NCBI GenBank assembly: GCA_963707015.1
Contig: CAVPOO010000004.1
Span: forward strand, 124,001-188,000
Direction: 5' to 3'
Origin: CAVPOO01 sp963707015
GTDB lineage: Bacteria > Pseudomonadota > Gammaproteobacteria > Thiohalobacterales > Thiohalobacteraceae
Length of the DNA: 64,000 nt
Made by a program: the position numbers and the translations under genes
Shown here: positions 8,215-16,982 of the stretch, in pieces
Numbering within the stretch: position 1 is the stretch's first letter
Layout: each line of letters starts with the position of its first letter
Notes under the pieces: generated by a model
The model's database searches: none
The model's input: only the letters and a program-made list of their open reading frames with translations
Told to the model about the DNA's origin: nothing

Positions 8215-11208
8215 TCACGGTGCGAGCAACTTTTCAAGTGGTTCAGGTCGACTGATGCCATACCCCTGGGCGTAATCCACACCGATCTCCCGTAGCTTTT
8301 CCAGGATAGCTTCATTCTCCACGAACTCTGCAATCGTCTGCTTACCCATAACCTGCCCGATCTCATTGATAGATCTCACCATAGCCAGGTCCATGGGATC
8401 ATCCAGGATGTCTTTTACAAAAATGCCATCGATCTTCAGGAAGTCCACCGGCAGATTCTTGAGATAGGCAAAGGACGATAGACCACTGCCGAAATCATCC
8501 AGAGCAAAGCGGCAACCCAGCTCTTTCAGCGACTGAATAAAGACAGTGGCATCGGTCAGATTGGTTATCGCCACTGTCTCAGTGATCTCAAAGCAGATCT
8601 TCTCTGGTGGGACGCGCCACTTCTTAAACTGTGCCTTTACAAAAGCCAGGAACTTTTCGTCGCCCAAGGAGAGACCTGAGAGGTTAATGGCGCAGAGAAA
8701 CAGACGCTCCAGATTCGCCGGGTGATCCGCAAACCATCGGAAAGCCGTGCTAATGACCCAGCGGTCAAGCCGGCCTGACAGGTTGTAACGCTCGGTAGCG
8801 GGCAGGAATACGCCCGGTAGTATCATGTTTCCCCCGTCATCTTCCATACGCACGAGCAGTTCGTAGTGCTCTGCTTCATTCTTGTGACCCACAACCGGCA
8901 CAATCTGCTGAAAGTAAAGCTGGAAGCGGTCTTCTTCCAAGGCCTGCGGCAAACCAGCCGCCCACCGCATCTCGCCATGCCGCCTCTCCAACGCTTCATC
9001 GTCCTCGCGGTGGACGTGTACGCGGTTCCGCCCCTGTTCCTTGGCCATATAGCAGGCCGTATCCGCTGCACTCAACAAAACAGTAACGTTCTCGCTTGCC
9101 TCATTTATGGCCACTAGCCCGATGCTGACACCGATGCTGAAGCTCCTGTCTTCCCAAGCAAATCGAAATTCCGCGATCGTCCTTATCAGCTCTCCCGCCA
9201 CTCGCGCGGCTTCACCAAGTGAACAGTGCTCCATTATCAGCCCGAACTCATCTCCACCGAGGCGGGCCAGAGTATCTTGTTGCCTCACGTGGGTCTGCAA
9301 TAGCTGTCCAAGCTGGCGCAACAGTTCGTCACCAGCCACGTGCCCGCAAGTGTCATTGACCAGCTTGAACTGATCCATGTCGAAATACATGAGGGCGTGT
9401 TCCGCCCCTTCACTCCGCGTCCTCTCTAGAATCGACGTCAGACGGTGCTCGAACTCCCGACGGTTGATCAGACCCGTTAACCCGTCGTGCGCAGCATGGA
9501 AGGACATTTCCCGTGACATCCGCCGCGCCTCTGTCACATCCTTGAAGACCAGCACTACGCCCAGAAGCTCGCCGGCCCTTCCGAAAATGGGTGCCGCCGA
9601 ATTTTCGATCGAGGACTCCTCGCCCGACCGGCTCACCAGCAAAGTGTGATCGGCCAACCCGACGACACGGCCTTCTCTTAAGCAGAGTGCAACCGGATCC
9701 TGCGCAGGTTCCCGGGTTTCTTCACTGATAATGTAGAATACCCGCTCCAGGGGCAGGCCCTGCGCCTCGCCGGCCGACCATCCGGTCAGTCTTTCTGCAA
9801 CTGGATTAAGATATTCGATACAACCGGCAGCATCCGTGGTGATAACGGCGTCGCCAATGGAGTGTAGCGTTACGCGCACCCGCTCAGTTTCCTCAAACAA
9901 CGCCTGCTCGGCGAGCTTGCGATCCGTGATATCGGTAGCAATACCTTCGATCACCACACGCTCGCCCTCCCCGTGCCTTCCTACCGATCGGTCCAGGAGC
10001 CAGCGCCACTGTCCCTCGAGGTCCTTTATCCGGTATTCCAGCTCGATGGACGTACCCTCTGCGAAAGCCTTTATGGCCTGATCGACACGCGGCAGGTCAT
10101 CCGGGTGGATGGCGTCATGCCAGCAAAACGGCTCTGTCTCCAGTTGATTCGGCTCGAATCCCAGAATGTCTCGAACCCTGGGAGACCAATAGCTTGCACC
10201 GCTACTCATCGAATAGGTGTAAACAATGTCCGGCAGCCCCTCGACCAGTCGCCGGTAGCGCGCTTCACTCTCTTGTAGCGCCATCTGCCCGCGCTGCGTT
10301 GTTAGTGCACTCCCGATGATCTCTGCTGACAGTCTCAGCAGGGCCAGGTCCTCTTCTCTCCATGTGCCGGCTTCCCTGACGTTATCGAGGCCGAGAAAGC
10401 CCATAACTTTCCCCGCAAGATGAACCGGCATCAGGATCAACGACTTGATGCCCTGACTCTCCAACGTGGTTTTCTCATTAGCCGCCGCTTCCGGCAGCGC
10501 CGACACGTCATGAATGGGCAGAATCTTGCCATCCTGCAGCTGTGCCATTGACCAGCGGAATGCTTCCAGCGGTAATCCCTGCAAATTCTCGATCTCGCCG
10601 CTGACACCCTCGGCACACCACTCGTGAGTGTTGTCCATCGTCTTCCCATCGTTCCCGAAGAGAAACAGATACGAGCGGGAGGCTCCGCTCAAGCCGCCGA
10701 TCCTTTCCAGAGCGTAATCGATCACGGAGTCAATGTGTGAAGCGCCTATAAATCGGGAGGAGATTTTGGTGATCGCATTTTCAACGGCAAGCCGGTGTCG
10801 CAGAGCGTTCTCGTTAGTAACCCGCTCGGTCACGTCGATAGACATGGTCAGCTCCCCGGGCCGCCCTTCGTACTCCAGCGGGTACGTGATGATATCCAGG
10901 AAGACAAGATCCCCGTTCTTTTTCATGTAACGCCCGATGCCAGCGTGATCCAGTTTGTCTCCGACCCCGCTGATTTCATCCAGCCGCCCGGATATATCCT
11001 CCGGTGAACGAACGTCCTCAAGCTTCAAACTCAGGAATTCCTCCCTGGAGTATCCATAGCTCCGGACCGCTGCCTCGTTCACTGCCAGAAACTGCTGTGT
11101 CTCAAGGTCGCAAATCCACATTGGCGTCGGATTCATCAAGAAGAATTTCTGATAGCTGCCGTTGCTCTTCATCTCTAATCGACTGCATTGGTAACCCCAA
11201 TGCGTCAT
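8215..11208 (-). CDS. PAS-GAF-PAS-PAS-GGDEF-EAL cyclic-di-GMP protein
   Basis: 997 residues, no clear membrane segment. Order: PAS (about 15-130, MWICDLETQQFLAVNEAAVR), GAF (145-305), PAS with PAC (315-435, YWSPRVRDILGFEPNQLE), PAS (445-560), GGDEF (575-730) with intact RLGGDEFGL, and EAL (745-995). In the EAL domain the signature is YELLVRME (Glu kept, Ala replaced by Leu), with ICFEITETV, DDFGSGLSSFAYLKNLPVDF and KQTIAEFVEN all present, so phosphodiesterase activity is likely. The upstream sensors suggest ligand or redox control. Start could also be the internal ATG at 11172. It is a single-gene unit; nothing adjacent gives its target. Confidence 0.92.
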   Translation of the reverse strand: MTHWGYQCSRLEMKSNGSYQKFFLMNPTPMWICDLETQQFLAVNEAAVRSYGYSREEFLSLKLEDVRSPEDISGRLDEISGVGDKLDHAGIGRYMKKNGDLVFLDIITYPLEYEGRPGELTMSIDVTERVTNENALRHRLAVENAITKISSRFIGASHIDSVIDYALERIGGLSGASRSYLFLFGNDGKTMDNTHEWCAEGVSGEIENLQGLPLEAFRWSMAQLQDGKILPIHDVSALPEAAANEKTTLESQGIKSLILMPVHLAGKVMGFLGLDNVREAGTWREEDLALLRLSAEIIGSALTTQRGQMALQESEARYRRLVEGLPDIVYTYSMSSGASYWSPRVRDILGFEPNQLETEPFCWHDAIHPDDLPRVDQAIKAFAEGTSIELEYRIKDLEGQWRWLLDRSVGRHGEGERVVIEGIATDITDRKLAEQALFEETERVRVTLHSIGDAVITTDAAGCIEYLNPVAERLTGWSAGEAQGLPLERVFYIISEETREPAQDPVALCLREGRVVGLADHTLLVSRSGEESSIENSAAPIFGRAGELLGVVLVFKDVTEARRMSREMSFHAAHDGLTGLINRREFEHRLTSILERTRSEGAEHALMYFDMDQFKLVNDTCGHVAGDELLRQLGQLLQTHVRQQDTLARLGGDEFGLIMEHCSLGEAARVAGELIRTIAEFRFAWEDRSFSIGVSIGLVAINEASENVTVLLSAADTACYMAKEQGRNRVHVHREDDEALERRHGEMRWAAGLPQALEEDRFQLYFQQIVPVVGHKNEAEHYELLVRMEDDGGNMILPGVFLPATERYNLSGRLDRWVISTAFRWFADHPANLERLFLCAINLSGLSLGDEKFLAFVKAQFKKWRVPPEKICFEITETVAITNLTDATVFIQSLKELGCRFALDDFGSGLSSFAYLKNLPVDFLKIDGIFVKDILDDPMDLAMVRSINEIGQVMGKQTIAEFVENEAILEKLREIGVDYAQGYGISRPEPLEKLLAP

Positions 11209-11521
11209 TATTTAGGATTACCCGGTAAACATCCATAAGATCGGTATGAAACCGATCGCTATCCGCTTAACGGGTGTTTCACCTGATAGCTCACGCGGTT
11301 TACTCGCCGGATTTTCTCACAGGGACCCCGGATGCTTGCGCAGGCGTCGGATGTCTGGAAGCCGCTTTGGGCGGAGCCAGAAGAGCGAAAGGTCCAGTGG
11401 ACCTTTCGCCTGCGGAGCGGGCATGGCACAGCCGAGCCCTGGGCGCGATAAAGGGGTAGCGACGACTACCACTTGCGATTAAAGGGGTCGGTTACAATGG
11501 CACTTACGTAAGACCAGACAA
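11209..11521. other. Intergenic region with one strong hairpin
   Basis: No gene is supported. A perfect 11-bp inverted repeat GCGAAAGGTCC / GGACCTTTCGC with a 3-base loop lies at 11385-11409, without a T-tract, so it is a REP-like hairpin and not a classic terminator. Confidence 0.6.
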
Positions 11522-11604
11522 CGTCATCCCGGCGCAGGCCGGGATCCAGATACGCGCCGACAGTGGCTGTTTTCATGGATTCCGGCCTGCGCCGGAATGA
11601 TGAC
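11522..11604. repeat. REP-like inverted-repeat element inserted in a pseudogene
   Basis: Two arms, CGTCATCCCGGCGCAGGCC and its inverted counterpart ending GGCCTGCGCCGGAATGATGAC, flank a short spacer. This is the widespread type of small palindrome whose translation gives IPAQAGIH. It interrupts the secreted-domain fragment on its right. Confidence 0.8.
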
Positions 11605-12051
11605 AACCGTCGGCGCGATCGCCGAGTTCGGTGTAATGATGAACAGGAAGCTCTGTGAGCCGTTGGCCGGGATCTCGCTGGGCGCGTTGACGTTCCCTCT
11701 CGGCTCATTGGTCGCCGGATTGGTGATCTGGAAGGTGAAGTCGGCATCGAGCCCCGCCGGTAGTGCGAGGAAGCAGTCGCGCGCCTGCCCTCCGCCCGTA
11801 TTGATAACCGTCGCGACCGCGCCCATGGTGACGGTGCGGCTGCTCGGCAACACTGATGCGAGCAGGTTCGCAGGAGAGAAGAGGGTGAAGTCGGCTGGAT
11901 CGGGTCCGATCTCGTCGCCGGGTGCGATGTCTTGAAATATTTCGTACTTAGAATGGGTGATGTGCGTCAGGTCCGCGGTTTCCAGGAATCCTTTGTCATT
12001 GATGACGATCTTGACATGGTCCGCGAGGGCCTGCGCTTGTTTCGGATCGAG
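11605..12051 (-). pseudogene. Fragment of a secreted protein with the shared C-terminal module
   Basis: A minus-strand frame from 12051 reads LDPKQAQALADHVKIVIND, THITHSKYEIFQDIAPGDEI, then LLASVLPSSRTVTMGAVATV, INTGGGQARDCFLALPAGLD and SQSFLFIITPNSAIAPT before being cut by the REP-like element. From LLASVLP onward it aligns with the C-terminal module of the FG-GAP protein (54922-57600) and of the frameshifted gene at 58634-60024, covering only the first half of that module. It has no start and no end of its own. The part before LLASVLP is not recognised. It is joined out of frame to the GH13_18 fragment. Confidence 0.7.
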
Positions 12052-12640
12052 CCCTGTCTATGTGGGCAAAGTCCTTCGCCGTTATCTCATCAAAATCCAC
12101 TTTCTGATAGAAGGTGTTCCAGTACTTCCTGAGGGTGCCATCGGGAAAGCGCACCCTCAATATCGGTAGTTCGGGCTTTCTCATGAAGAGCTTGCCAAGA
12201 TGTTCTTTGTGCGGTAAGACCTGTCCCTCAGGTCTAACGGCGCCGTTTCCATCCCAGAACTCGTCCCAGTCGATGAAGAAGTCCCGATAGGGCGAATCCA
12301 TGCCGTTTATCAACAGGTCCTGAAACTGCGGCGAGCGCACGGACAGATGATTGAGCACCATATCGAGCCTTATCTGGATGCCAAGCTTGTTGAGCTCATC
12401 CAGGTCCTCCGGACTCACGAGCGCTTCATTGATGTTGTAATCGATGATGGAAAAGCCGCGATCCAGGTCGCTGTTGAAAAAGGTGGGGAGGATGTAGAAC
12501 AGTGAAAAGGCATCCCTTAGCTCGGGCCTTTTGAGTAATTCCACAGTGTCTGACAGCCGTTTACCAATGCTGTCTGGGTAGGCGTTCAGCATTACACCCT
12601 GGGGAAGGATCTGTGCTTTCGACTCTTGATCACTCTTCAT
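12052..12640 (-). pseudogene. N-terminal fragment of a GH13_18 (sucrose/glucosylglycerate phosphorylase-like) enzyme
   Basis: The frame starts with its own ATG at 12640 and reads GVMLNAYPDSIGKRLSDTVE, FSLFYILPTFFNSDLDRGFS, then IQIRLDMVLNHLSVRSPQFQ and KYWNTFYQKVDFDEI, the N-terminal third of the GH13_18 family, which phosphorolyses sucrose or glucosyl-glycerate-type sugars. The catalytic Asp, Glu and Asp lie further on in these roughly 500-580-residue enzymes and are missing. After about residue 195 it runs out of frame into another gene's fragment. No activity is expected. Confidence 0.8.
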
Positions 12641-12652
12641 GATGCAGCCTTC

Positions 12653-12940
12653 TTATCGGTACTTTGCTTTGAAATGCGCCGCCTGCTTTATGCGACCGCG
12701 TATACTGCCAGTATCCGATACCGCGTCACGCAGGGTGGTGCCGACGTCGGATGAACCCGCTATCACACCTATGCCTGAAACGGGAATCACCGTATCGATT
12801 TGAAAGCGCCCGCTGGTGCCGCGTAGAAAACATTCTTCATCAAAATACAAACGATCCCCGTCCGGGCCAATCTCATCGGACGTGACGGTGTCAAAACCTG
12901 TCAGTTTCACGATGTCATCGTGGCCTGCGATGTCTATCAC
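12653..12940 (-). CDS. Hypothetical protein, possibly a C-terminal remnant
   Basis: 95 residues from a GTG at 12940; the frame is open back to a TAA near 12976. It reads VIDIAGHDDIVKLTGFDTVT, RLYFDEECFLRGTSGRFQID and GRIKQAAHFKAKYR, with regular codon use and no low complexity, so it looks like real protein sequence. I do not recognise the family. It lies 12 bases upstream of the truncated GH13_18 gene in a zone of fragments, so it may be the tail of a larger lost gene. No ribosome site is convincing. Confidence 0.4.
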   Translation of the reverse strand: MIDIAGHDDIVKLTGFDTVTSDEIGPDGDRLYFDEECFLRGTSGRFQIDTVIPVSGIGVIAGSSDVGTTLRDAVSDTGSIRGRIKQAAHFKAKYR

Positions 12941-13030
12941 TTCAATGGACCGCGTGTCGGGGGTGATTAATAGGGCTTAGCCGGCGTGACCACCGCCATC
13001 ACGCCAGCCACCTGTCGAATCGTCCAACCC

Positions 13031-13126
13031 CTAGCGCATCCGCCGACGCCGATAAAAGAGAACCGCCATCAGCACCAGGGCCCAAGGGGCGATGAGGACT
13101 ACGATGAAGAGGATCTCGCTGCGCAT
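13031..13126 (-). CDS. Small single-TM protein, 31 aa
   Basis: Thirty-one residues: a short polar start (MRSEI), one membrane segment (LFIVVLIAPWALVLMAVLFY) and a very basic tail RRRRMR, a positive-inside arrangement typical of microproteins. There is no good ribosome site, and the gene follows the Prx-Grx gene by about 90 bases on the same strand. Function unknown. Confidence 0.4.
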   Translation of the reverse strand: MRSEILFIVVLIAPWALVLMAVLFYRRRRMR

Positions 13127-13214
13127 GGTCGAAGTGTATCCCAAGCGGCCTCCCCGCGCCTCCGTGCGCGGGGCTGCCTGTGCAATAGACACAGCCGAAC
13201 AAAACGGTGCTCAC

Positions 13215-13964
13215 TCATGCCGCGTTTCTCGTGCGCCCGACGAGATACTGGTCCAGGTCCTCGGAGCCACCGATGTACTCACCGTTGATGAACACCTGCG
13301 GGACCGTGGCCTTGCCGGATACCGCACGAAGGGTGGCCTCGCTGTAGTCACGGTTCAGCACCAGTTCCTCAAAGCGGATACCGGCATCGTGCAACAGGCC
13401 CTTGGCGCGGACACAATACGGGCAGCCCTCGCGGGTGAAGACGGTGACGTCCAGCGGCTTGGCGGCACCGGGGGCCACGTACGCCAGCATGGTATCGGCA
13501 TCGGATTGCTCGAACGGGTCGCCTGGCACATCGGGCTCGATGAACATCTTCTCGATGACACCGTCTTTCACCAGCATCGAGTAACGCCAGGAACGCTCAC
13601 CGAAACCGAGGTCGTTCTTCGGCACCAGCATACCCATGCCGCGCGCAAAGTCGCCATTGCCGTCGGGCAGAAAGGTGAGGTTCGAGGCCTTCTGACCGGC
13701 CTGCCACTCATTCATGACAAAGGCGTCGTTGACCGAAATGCAGACAATGTCATCGATCCCTTGCGCCCTGAAGATCGGCGCCAGCTGGTTGTAGCGTGGC
13801 ACGTGGGTCGACGAGCAGGTCGGCGTGAACGCCCCGGGCAGGGCGAAGACGATCACGGTCTTGTCCTTGAAGATCTCGTCGCTGCTGACATCGACCCACT
13901 CGTGCTCGCGCCGGGTCCGGAAAGTCACGTTGGGTACCGCTTGTCCTTCACGATTCGTAAACAT
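13215..13964 (-). CDS. Peroxiredoxin-glutaredoxin fusion (hybrid Prx5)
   Basis: 249 residues. Residues 1-165 are a Prx5-type peroxiredoxin with the peroxidatic cysteine in PGAFTPTCSSTHVPRY; residues about 175-245 are a glutaredoxin with CPYC (VFTREGCPYCVRAKGLL) and TVPQVFINGEYIGG for glutathione binding. Such fusions, known from Haemophilus and Chromatium, reduce H2O2 and alkyl peroxides with glutathione through the attached glutaredoxin. Start chosen at 13964 because AAAGGAG lies 7 bases before it; the frame is open further but without support. It stands in the oxyR-dps island and is very likely an OxyR target. Confidence 0.95.
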   Translation of the reverse strand: MFTNREGQAVPNVTFRTRREHEWVDVSSDEIFKDKTVIVFALPGAFTPTCSSTHVPRYNQLAPIFRAQGIDDIVCISVNDAFVMNEWQAGQKASNLTFLPDGNGDFARGMGMLVPKNDLGFGERSWRYSMLVKDGVIEKMFIEPDVPGDPFEQSDADTMLAYVAPGAAKPLDVTVFTREGCPYCVRAKGLLHDAGIRFEELVLNRDYSEATLRAVSGKATVPQVFINGEYIGGSEDLDQYLVGRTRNAA

Positions 13965-14031
13965 GTTTGGCTCCTTTACTGTGTGATTGGCACAAATTAA
14001 GTTGACGTTGACAGGTTTGGGCTCATGATGC

Positions 14032-14508
14032 CTAGCCGAGCAGACTGCGCAGCATCCAGGCGTTCTTCTCATGGACCTGCATGCGCTGCGTGAGCAGGTC
14101 GGCGGTCGGCTCGTCGTGAGCCTCGTCGGCCAGCGGGAACACCTGGCGGGCAGTGCGTACCACCGCCTCCTGACCGGCCACCAGGCGCCTGATCATGGTT
14201 TCGGCGTCCGGTGCATCCGTGTCCTCGTCGATACTCGTGAGACCGGCGTAATCGCGGTACGAGCCAGGCGCGGGGTAACCCAGCGCGCGGATACGTTCGG
14301 CGATCTCGTCCACCGCCTGGGCCAGCTCGGTGTACTGCGTCTCGAACATCACGTGCAGCGTACTGAACAGGGGACCGGTAACGTTCCAGTGATAGTTATG
14401 GGTCTTGAGGTACAGCGTATAGCTGTCCGCGAGTACCCGGCCCAGACCTGTGGCGATCGCCTGCCGGTCGTTGGCGGGAATACCGATGTCGATAGCAACT
14501 GTGTTCAT
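14032..14508 (-). CDS. dps: Dps family ferroxidase / DNA-protection protein
   Basis: 158 residues, the normal Dps length. The family signature is complete: KTHNYHWNVTGPLFSTLHVM, FETQYTELAQAVDEIAERIR, giving the His, Asp and Glu ligands of the inter-subunit ferroxidase site. Dps dodecamers oxidise Fe(II) with H2O2 and store it, so protecting DNA. AAGGAGAGTAAGACC-type ribosome site precedes the ATG. It sits between the Prx-Grx gene and the DUF2061 gene on the same strand and opposite oxyR, consistent with oxidative-stress induction. Confidence 0.95.
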   Translation of the reverse strand: MNTVAIDIGIPANDRQAIATGLGRVLADSYTLYLKTHNYHWNVTGPLFSTLHVMFETQYTELAQAVDEIAERIRALGYPAPGSYRDYAGLTSIDEDTDAPDAETMIRRLVAGQEAVVRTARQVFPLADEAHDEPTADLLTQRMQVHEKNAWMLRSLLG

Positions 14509-14541
14509 GGTCTTACTCTCCTTGAGTGAAGTGGAAAGGTT

Positions 14542-14757
14542 TTAAGGGGATGCGTAGTGCCCGAGCCCGTGCGCAGTACGGGCGCGGAACTGCTCAATCC
14601 GACGCCACACCCGTTCGTGCAGGTGGTAGGCCACGGTGTTGATCGCCGGCTCCACGAGGGCAATCGCACCGCCGACCAGCACGCTTCCGGTCATCAGATA
14701 GCCGACACCAAAGGCCACCGAAAAATGCACAACGGCGAATGTCAGGGTCTTGGTCAT
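14542..14757 (-). CDS. DUF2061 small membrane protein
   Basis: 71 residues: two hydrophobic segments (LTFAVVHFSVAFGVGYLMTG and SVLVGGAIALVEPAINTVAY) followed by the conserved HERVW motif and a soluble tail. This is the DUF2061 pattern, a small inner-membrane family of unknown role often found beside stress genes. AGGAGGACACTGTGCC before the ATG supplies a ribosome site. First minus-strand gene next to oxyR, so likely co-regulated with dps. Confidence 0.85.
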   Translation of the reverse strand: MTKTLTFAVVHFSVAFGVGYLMTGSVLVGGAIALVEPAINTVAYHLHERVWRRIEQFRARTAHGLGHYASP

Positions 14758-14827
14758 GGCACAGTGTCCTCCTGGGGTTGTCAGATCACGGTTGACAGTC
14801 TGCCATCAGGCCACTGATAATAAAAAT

Positions 14828-14859
14828 GGATTATATTAATCACTATGATCGTATTTTAC
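14828..14859 (+). promoter_or_regulatory. Promoter/operator region of oxyR, element shared with BI-1 operon
   Basis: The plus strand ends in TATGATCGTATTTTAC (14844-14859), 24 bases before the oxyR ATG. The same 16 bases with one change occur upstream of the BI-1 operon. Next to it GATTA-TAT-TAATC (14829-14841) is palindromic and AT-rich, as expected of a LysR-type site. No canonical four-part OxyR site could be matched with confidence. Confidence 0.5.
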
Positions 14860-14883
14860 GAACGTTAGCAGCCGCCGAACCCA

Positions 14884-15801
14884 ATGATTAATCTGCCAAC
14901 CCTCAGGCAGTTACGCTATTTTGTCGCGCTGGAGGAACACCGGCACTTTGGTCGGGCCGCTGAGGCCTGCTTTGTCTCCCAGTCGGCGTTCTCGGTGGCC
15001 ATACGCGAGCTGGAGACCCTGCTTGCCGTCCAGCTCGTCGACCGCACCCGCAAGCAGGTCACCATCACCGCCATCGGCAGCGAAATCGCCACCCAGGCGC
15101 GGCTGTGCCTGCGCGACACCGAGGCGCTGGTGGAAATGGCGCGCTATCAACAGGAACCGCTGGCCGGGCGTCTCAACCTCGGGGTCATCCCGACGATCGC
15201 TCCCTTTCTGCTGCCGCGTTTCATGCCGCCGCTCCAGAGCGAGTACCCGAGACTCCAGCTGTATCTGCAGGAGGATGTCACCGCGCGGCTGCTTGACAGT
15301 CTGCTGGAAGGCGAACTGGATCTCGTCCTGATGGCACTGCCCTTTGAGTTGCGGCACGTGGAGGTGATGACGCTGTTCCGCGATCCGTTTCGCCTCGCCT
15401 GCCGCGAGGGCAGCGAGCGCGTTGACCCCCGGAACTACCGCTTCAGCCGTCTGCAACAGGGGAGTGTGCTGCTGCTCGAGGACGGGCATTGCCTGCGCGA
15501 TCACGCCCTGTCTGCCTGCCGGATCCGACAGCAGGAAAAGGTCAGCCGGTTTGCCGCGACTACCCTGCTGACCCTCGTGCAGATGGTCGATGCGGATCTG
15601 GGTATCACCTATCTGCCGGCCATGGCCGAGGACTCACCTCTGCTGGCCCATACCCATGTACGCACCTACCCCCTCGACGAGAAGGCCTACCGTGAAATCG
15701 GCCTGGTGTGGCGCCGCGGCAGTGCACGCAGCGAGGAATTCCGTCAGCTCGGTGAATTCATTGGCCAACACCGACCTGGCGCGCAGGAAGACGCGGGTTA
15801 A
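14884..15801 (+). CDS. oxyR: OxyR, hydrogen-peroxide-sensing LysR-type regulator
   Basis: 305 residues. Residues 5-64 are the LysR helix-turn-helix (LRQLRYFVALEEHRHFGRAA, then QSAFSVAIRELE). The regulatory domain has the two redox cysteines, Cys203 and Cys212, in GHCLRDHALSAC, the pair that forms the activating disulfide in E. coli OxyR (199/208). It activates peroxide defence genes; dps, Prx-Grx and DUF2061 genes lie divergently beside it. A Shine-Dalgarno is weak (GCCGCCGAACCC region). A repeat element is inserted 91 bases after the stop. Confidence 0.95.
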   Translation: MINLPTLRQLRYFVALEEHRHFGRAAEACFVSQSAFSVAIRELETLLAVQLVDRTRKQVTITAIGSEIATQARLCLRDTEALVEMARYQQEPLAGRLNLGVIPTIAPFLLPRFMPPLQSEYPRLQLYLQEDVTARLLDSLLEGELDLVLMALPFELRHVEVMTLFRDPFRLACREGSERVDPRNYRFSRLQQGSVLLLEDGHCLRDHALSACRIRQQEKVSRFAATTLLTLVQMVDADLGITYLPAMAEDSPLLAHTHVRTYPLDEKAYREIGLVWRRGSARSEEFRQLGEFIGQHRPGAQEDAG

Positions 15802-15892
15802 CCCATTGAGCGTCGCAGCCGGCGAGCGAAAACAGCGACGGCGTCGTCTACACTTGCCGTACGTCACTGACAACGTGCCGTTACCAGGCTTT

Positions 15893-16057
15893 AGGAGCCT
15901 GTCGGACTTAGGGGTTCGTGACGAGGCAGGTGGGAGAGCGAGCACAAAGCCTCACGATTTCGAGGCGCATAGTGGGCCCTACGCAACGAGAAAGCGGGAG
16001 GCTTTGGGCCGCTCTCCCACCGCCGCAGTAGAATCAGCCTAAGTCCGACAGGCTCCT
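15893..16057. mobile_element. Family A palindromic element (MITE-like), copy 1
   Basis: 165 bp with inverted ends AGGAGCCTGTCGGACTTAGG and its complement. The interior (GGTGGGAGAGCGAGCACAAA and GGCCGCTCTCCCACC) folds back as well. The same sequence recurs at 47491-47655 (inverse orientation) and 49183-49346, and its end alone at 28725-28752. No coding capacity; likely mobilised by a transposase elsewhere. Left flank TTAG, right flank CTGG. Confidence 0.85.
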
Positions 16058-16089
16058 GGACAGCCCGCTTACCTGGGAGGACCAACACC

Positions 16090-16836
16090 ATGCGCAGCTG
16101 GATTTCTGCCCTCATAATGCTGATCGCAATGCAGCCGCCTGCCTCCCTGGCGGCGAGCGGAAGGCCCGTCACGTACGAAATCGACGGCCAGGCCTACGAA
16201 GGCTATTACGTGTCGCCCGCTGAGAACGCGCCCCTGGTTCTGCTGATACACGACTGGGACGGACTCACCGATTACGAGATAAAGCGTGCCGACATGCTGG
16301 CAGCAATGGGATATGCCGTCTTTGCAGCCGATCTGTTCGGCGCCGGGGTGCGACCGGTGAAGCTCGAGGACAGGCGCCAACATACCGGTGAGCTGTACAA
16401 GGACCGCGAGAAGATGCGCGCCCTGATGTCTGGCGCGCTGCAGGCGGCCGCCGCGCAGGGTGGCGATACCGGCAACGCCGTGGCTGTGGGCTACTGTTTC
16501 GGCGGTGCCGCCGTGCTCGAGCTGGCACGGACCGGCGTCGACCTGAAAGGCTTTGCCACCTTTCACGGCGGACTGCAGACGCCGGACGGACAGGACTACT
16601 CCAGGACCAGGGGTGAAATCCTGGTCATGCACGGAAGCGCAGACACCGCCATCACGCTGGACCAGTTCGCGGCCCTGGCCGGGGAGCTGGAAAGCGCCGG
16701 CGTCAAACACCAGATGGTAACCTACAGCGGGGCGCCACATGCCTTTACAGTGTTCGGCGGCGAACGCTACCGGGAAGATGCTGACCGCAAGTCCTGGGCG
16801 CTGTTCACCGAGTTCCTGAAAGAGCGGCTGCAGTAA
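16090..16836 (+). CDS. Secreted dienelactone hydrolase family protein
   Basis: 248 residues with an N-terminal signal peptide (about 1-21, ending SLAA). The alpha/beta-hydrolase core shows the Cys nucleophile in VGYCFGGAAV, the Asp in HGSADTAIT and the His in SGAPHAFTV, i.e. the Cys-Asp-His triad of dienelactone hydrolases, plus LLIHDWDGLTDYE near the N-terminus. The substrate cannot be told; periplasmic members are usually broad carboxylesterases. GGGAGG lies 11 bases before the ATG. The next gene is a secreted intradiol dioxygenase-like enzyme, which hints at aromatic or lactone degradation outside the cytoplasm. Confidence 0.88.
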   Translation: MRSWISALIMLIAMQPPASLAASGRPVTYEIDGQAYEGYYVSPAENAPLVLLIHDWDGLTDYEIKRADMLAAMGYAVFAADLFGAGVRPVKLEDRRQHTGELYKDREKMRALMSGALQAAAAQGGDTGNAVAVGYCFGGAAVLELARTGVDLKGFATFHGGLQTPDGQDYSRTRGEILVMHGSADTAITLDQFAALAGELESAGVKHQMVTYSGAPHAFTVFGGERYREDADRKSWALFTEFLKERLQ

Positions 16837-16982
16837 AACAGCCCGCGGCGGCGCGCCCCGAACCCGGCTGATTGCCCGCGGGCAGGGCATGCGAATGGCG
16901 ATTCCGAGCCGCACGCCGCCGGGGTGGAACCCGTCGAACTGGCGAATGTCTCATGGAGGAACACCTGATCAGGAGCAAGCTC

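Noticed and set aside
11246..11482. 78-codon plus-strand frame
   Set aside because: Covers a hairpin region, no domain and no ribosome site.
13092..14000. 302-codon plus-strand frame opposite Prx-Grx
   Set aside because: Shadow of the peroxiredoxin-glutaredoxin gene.
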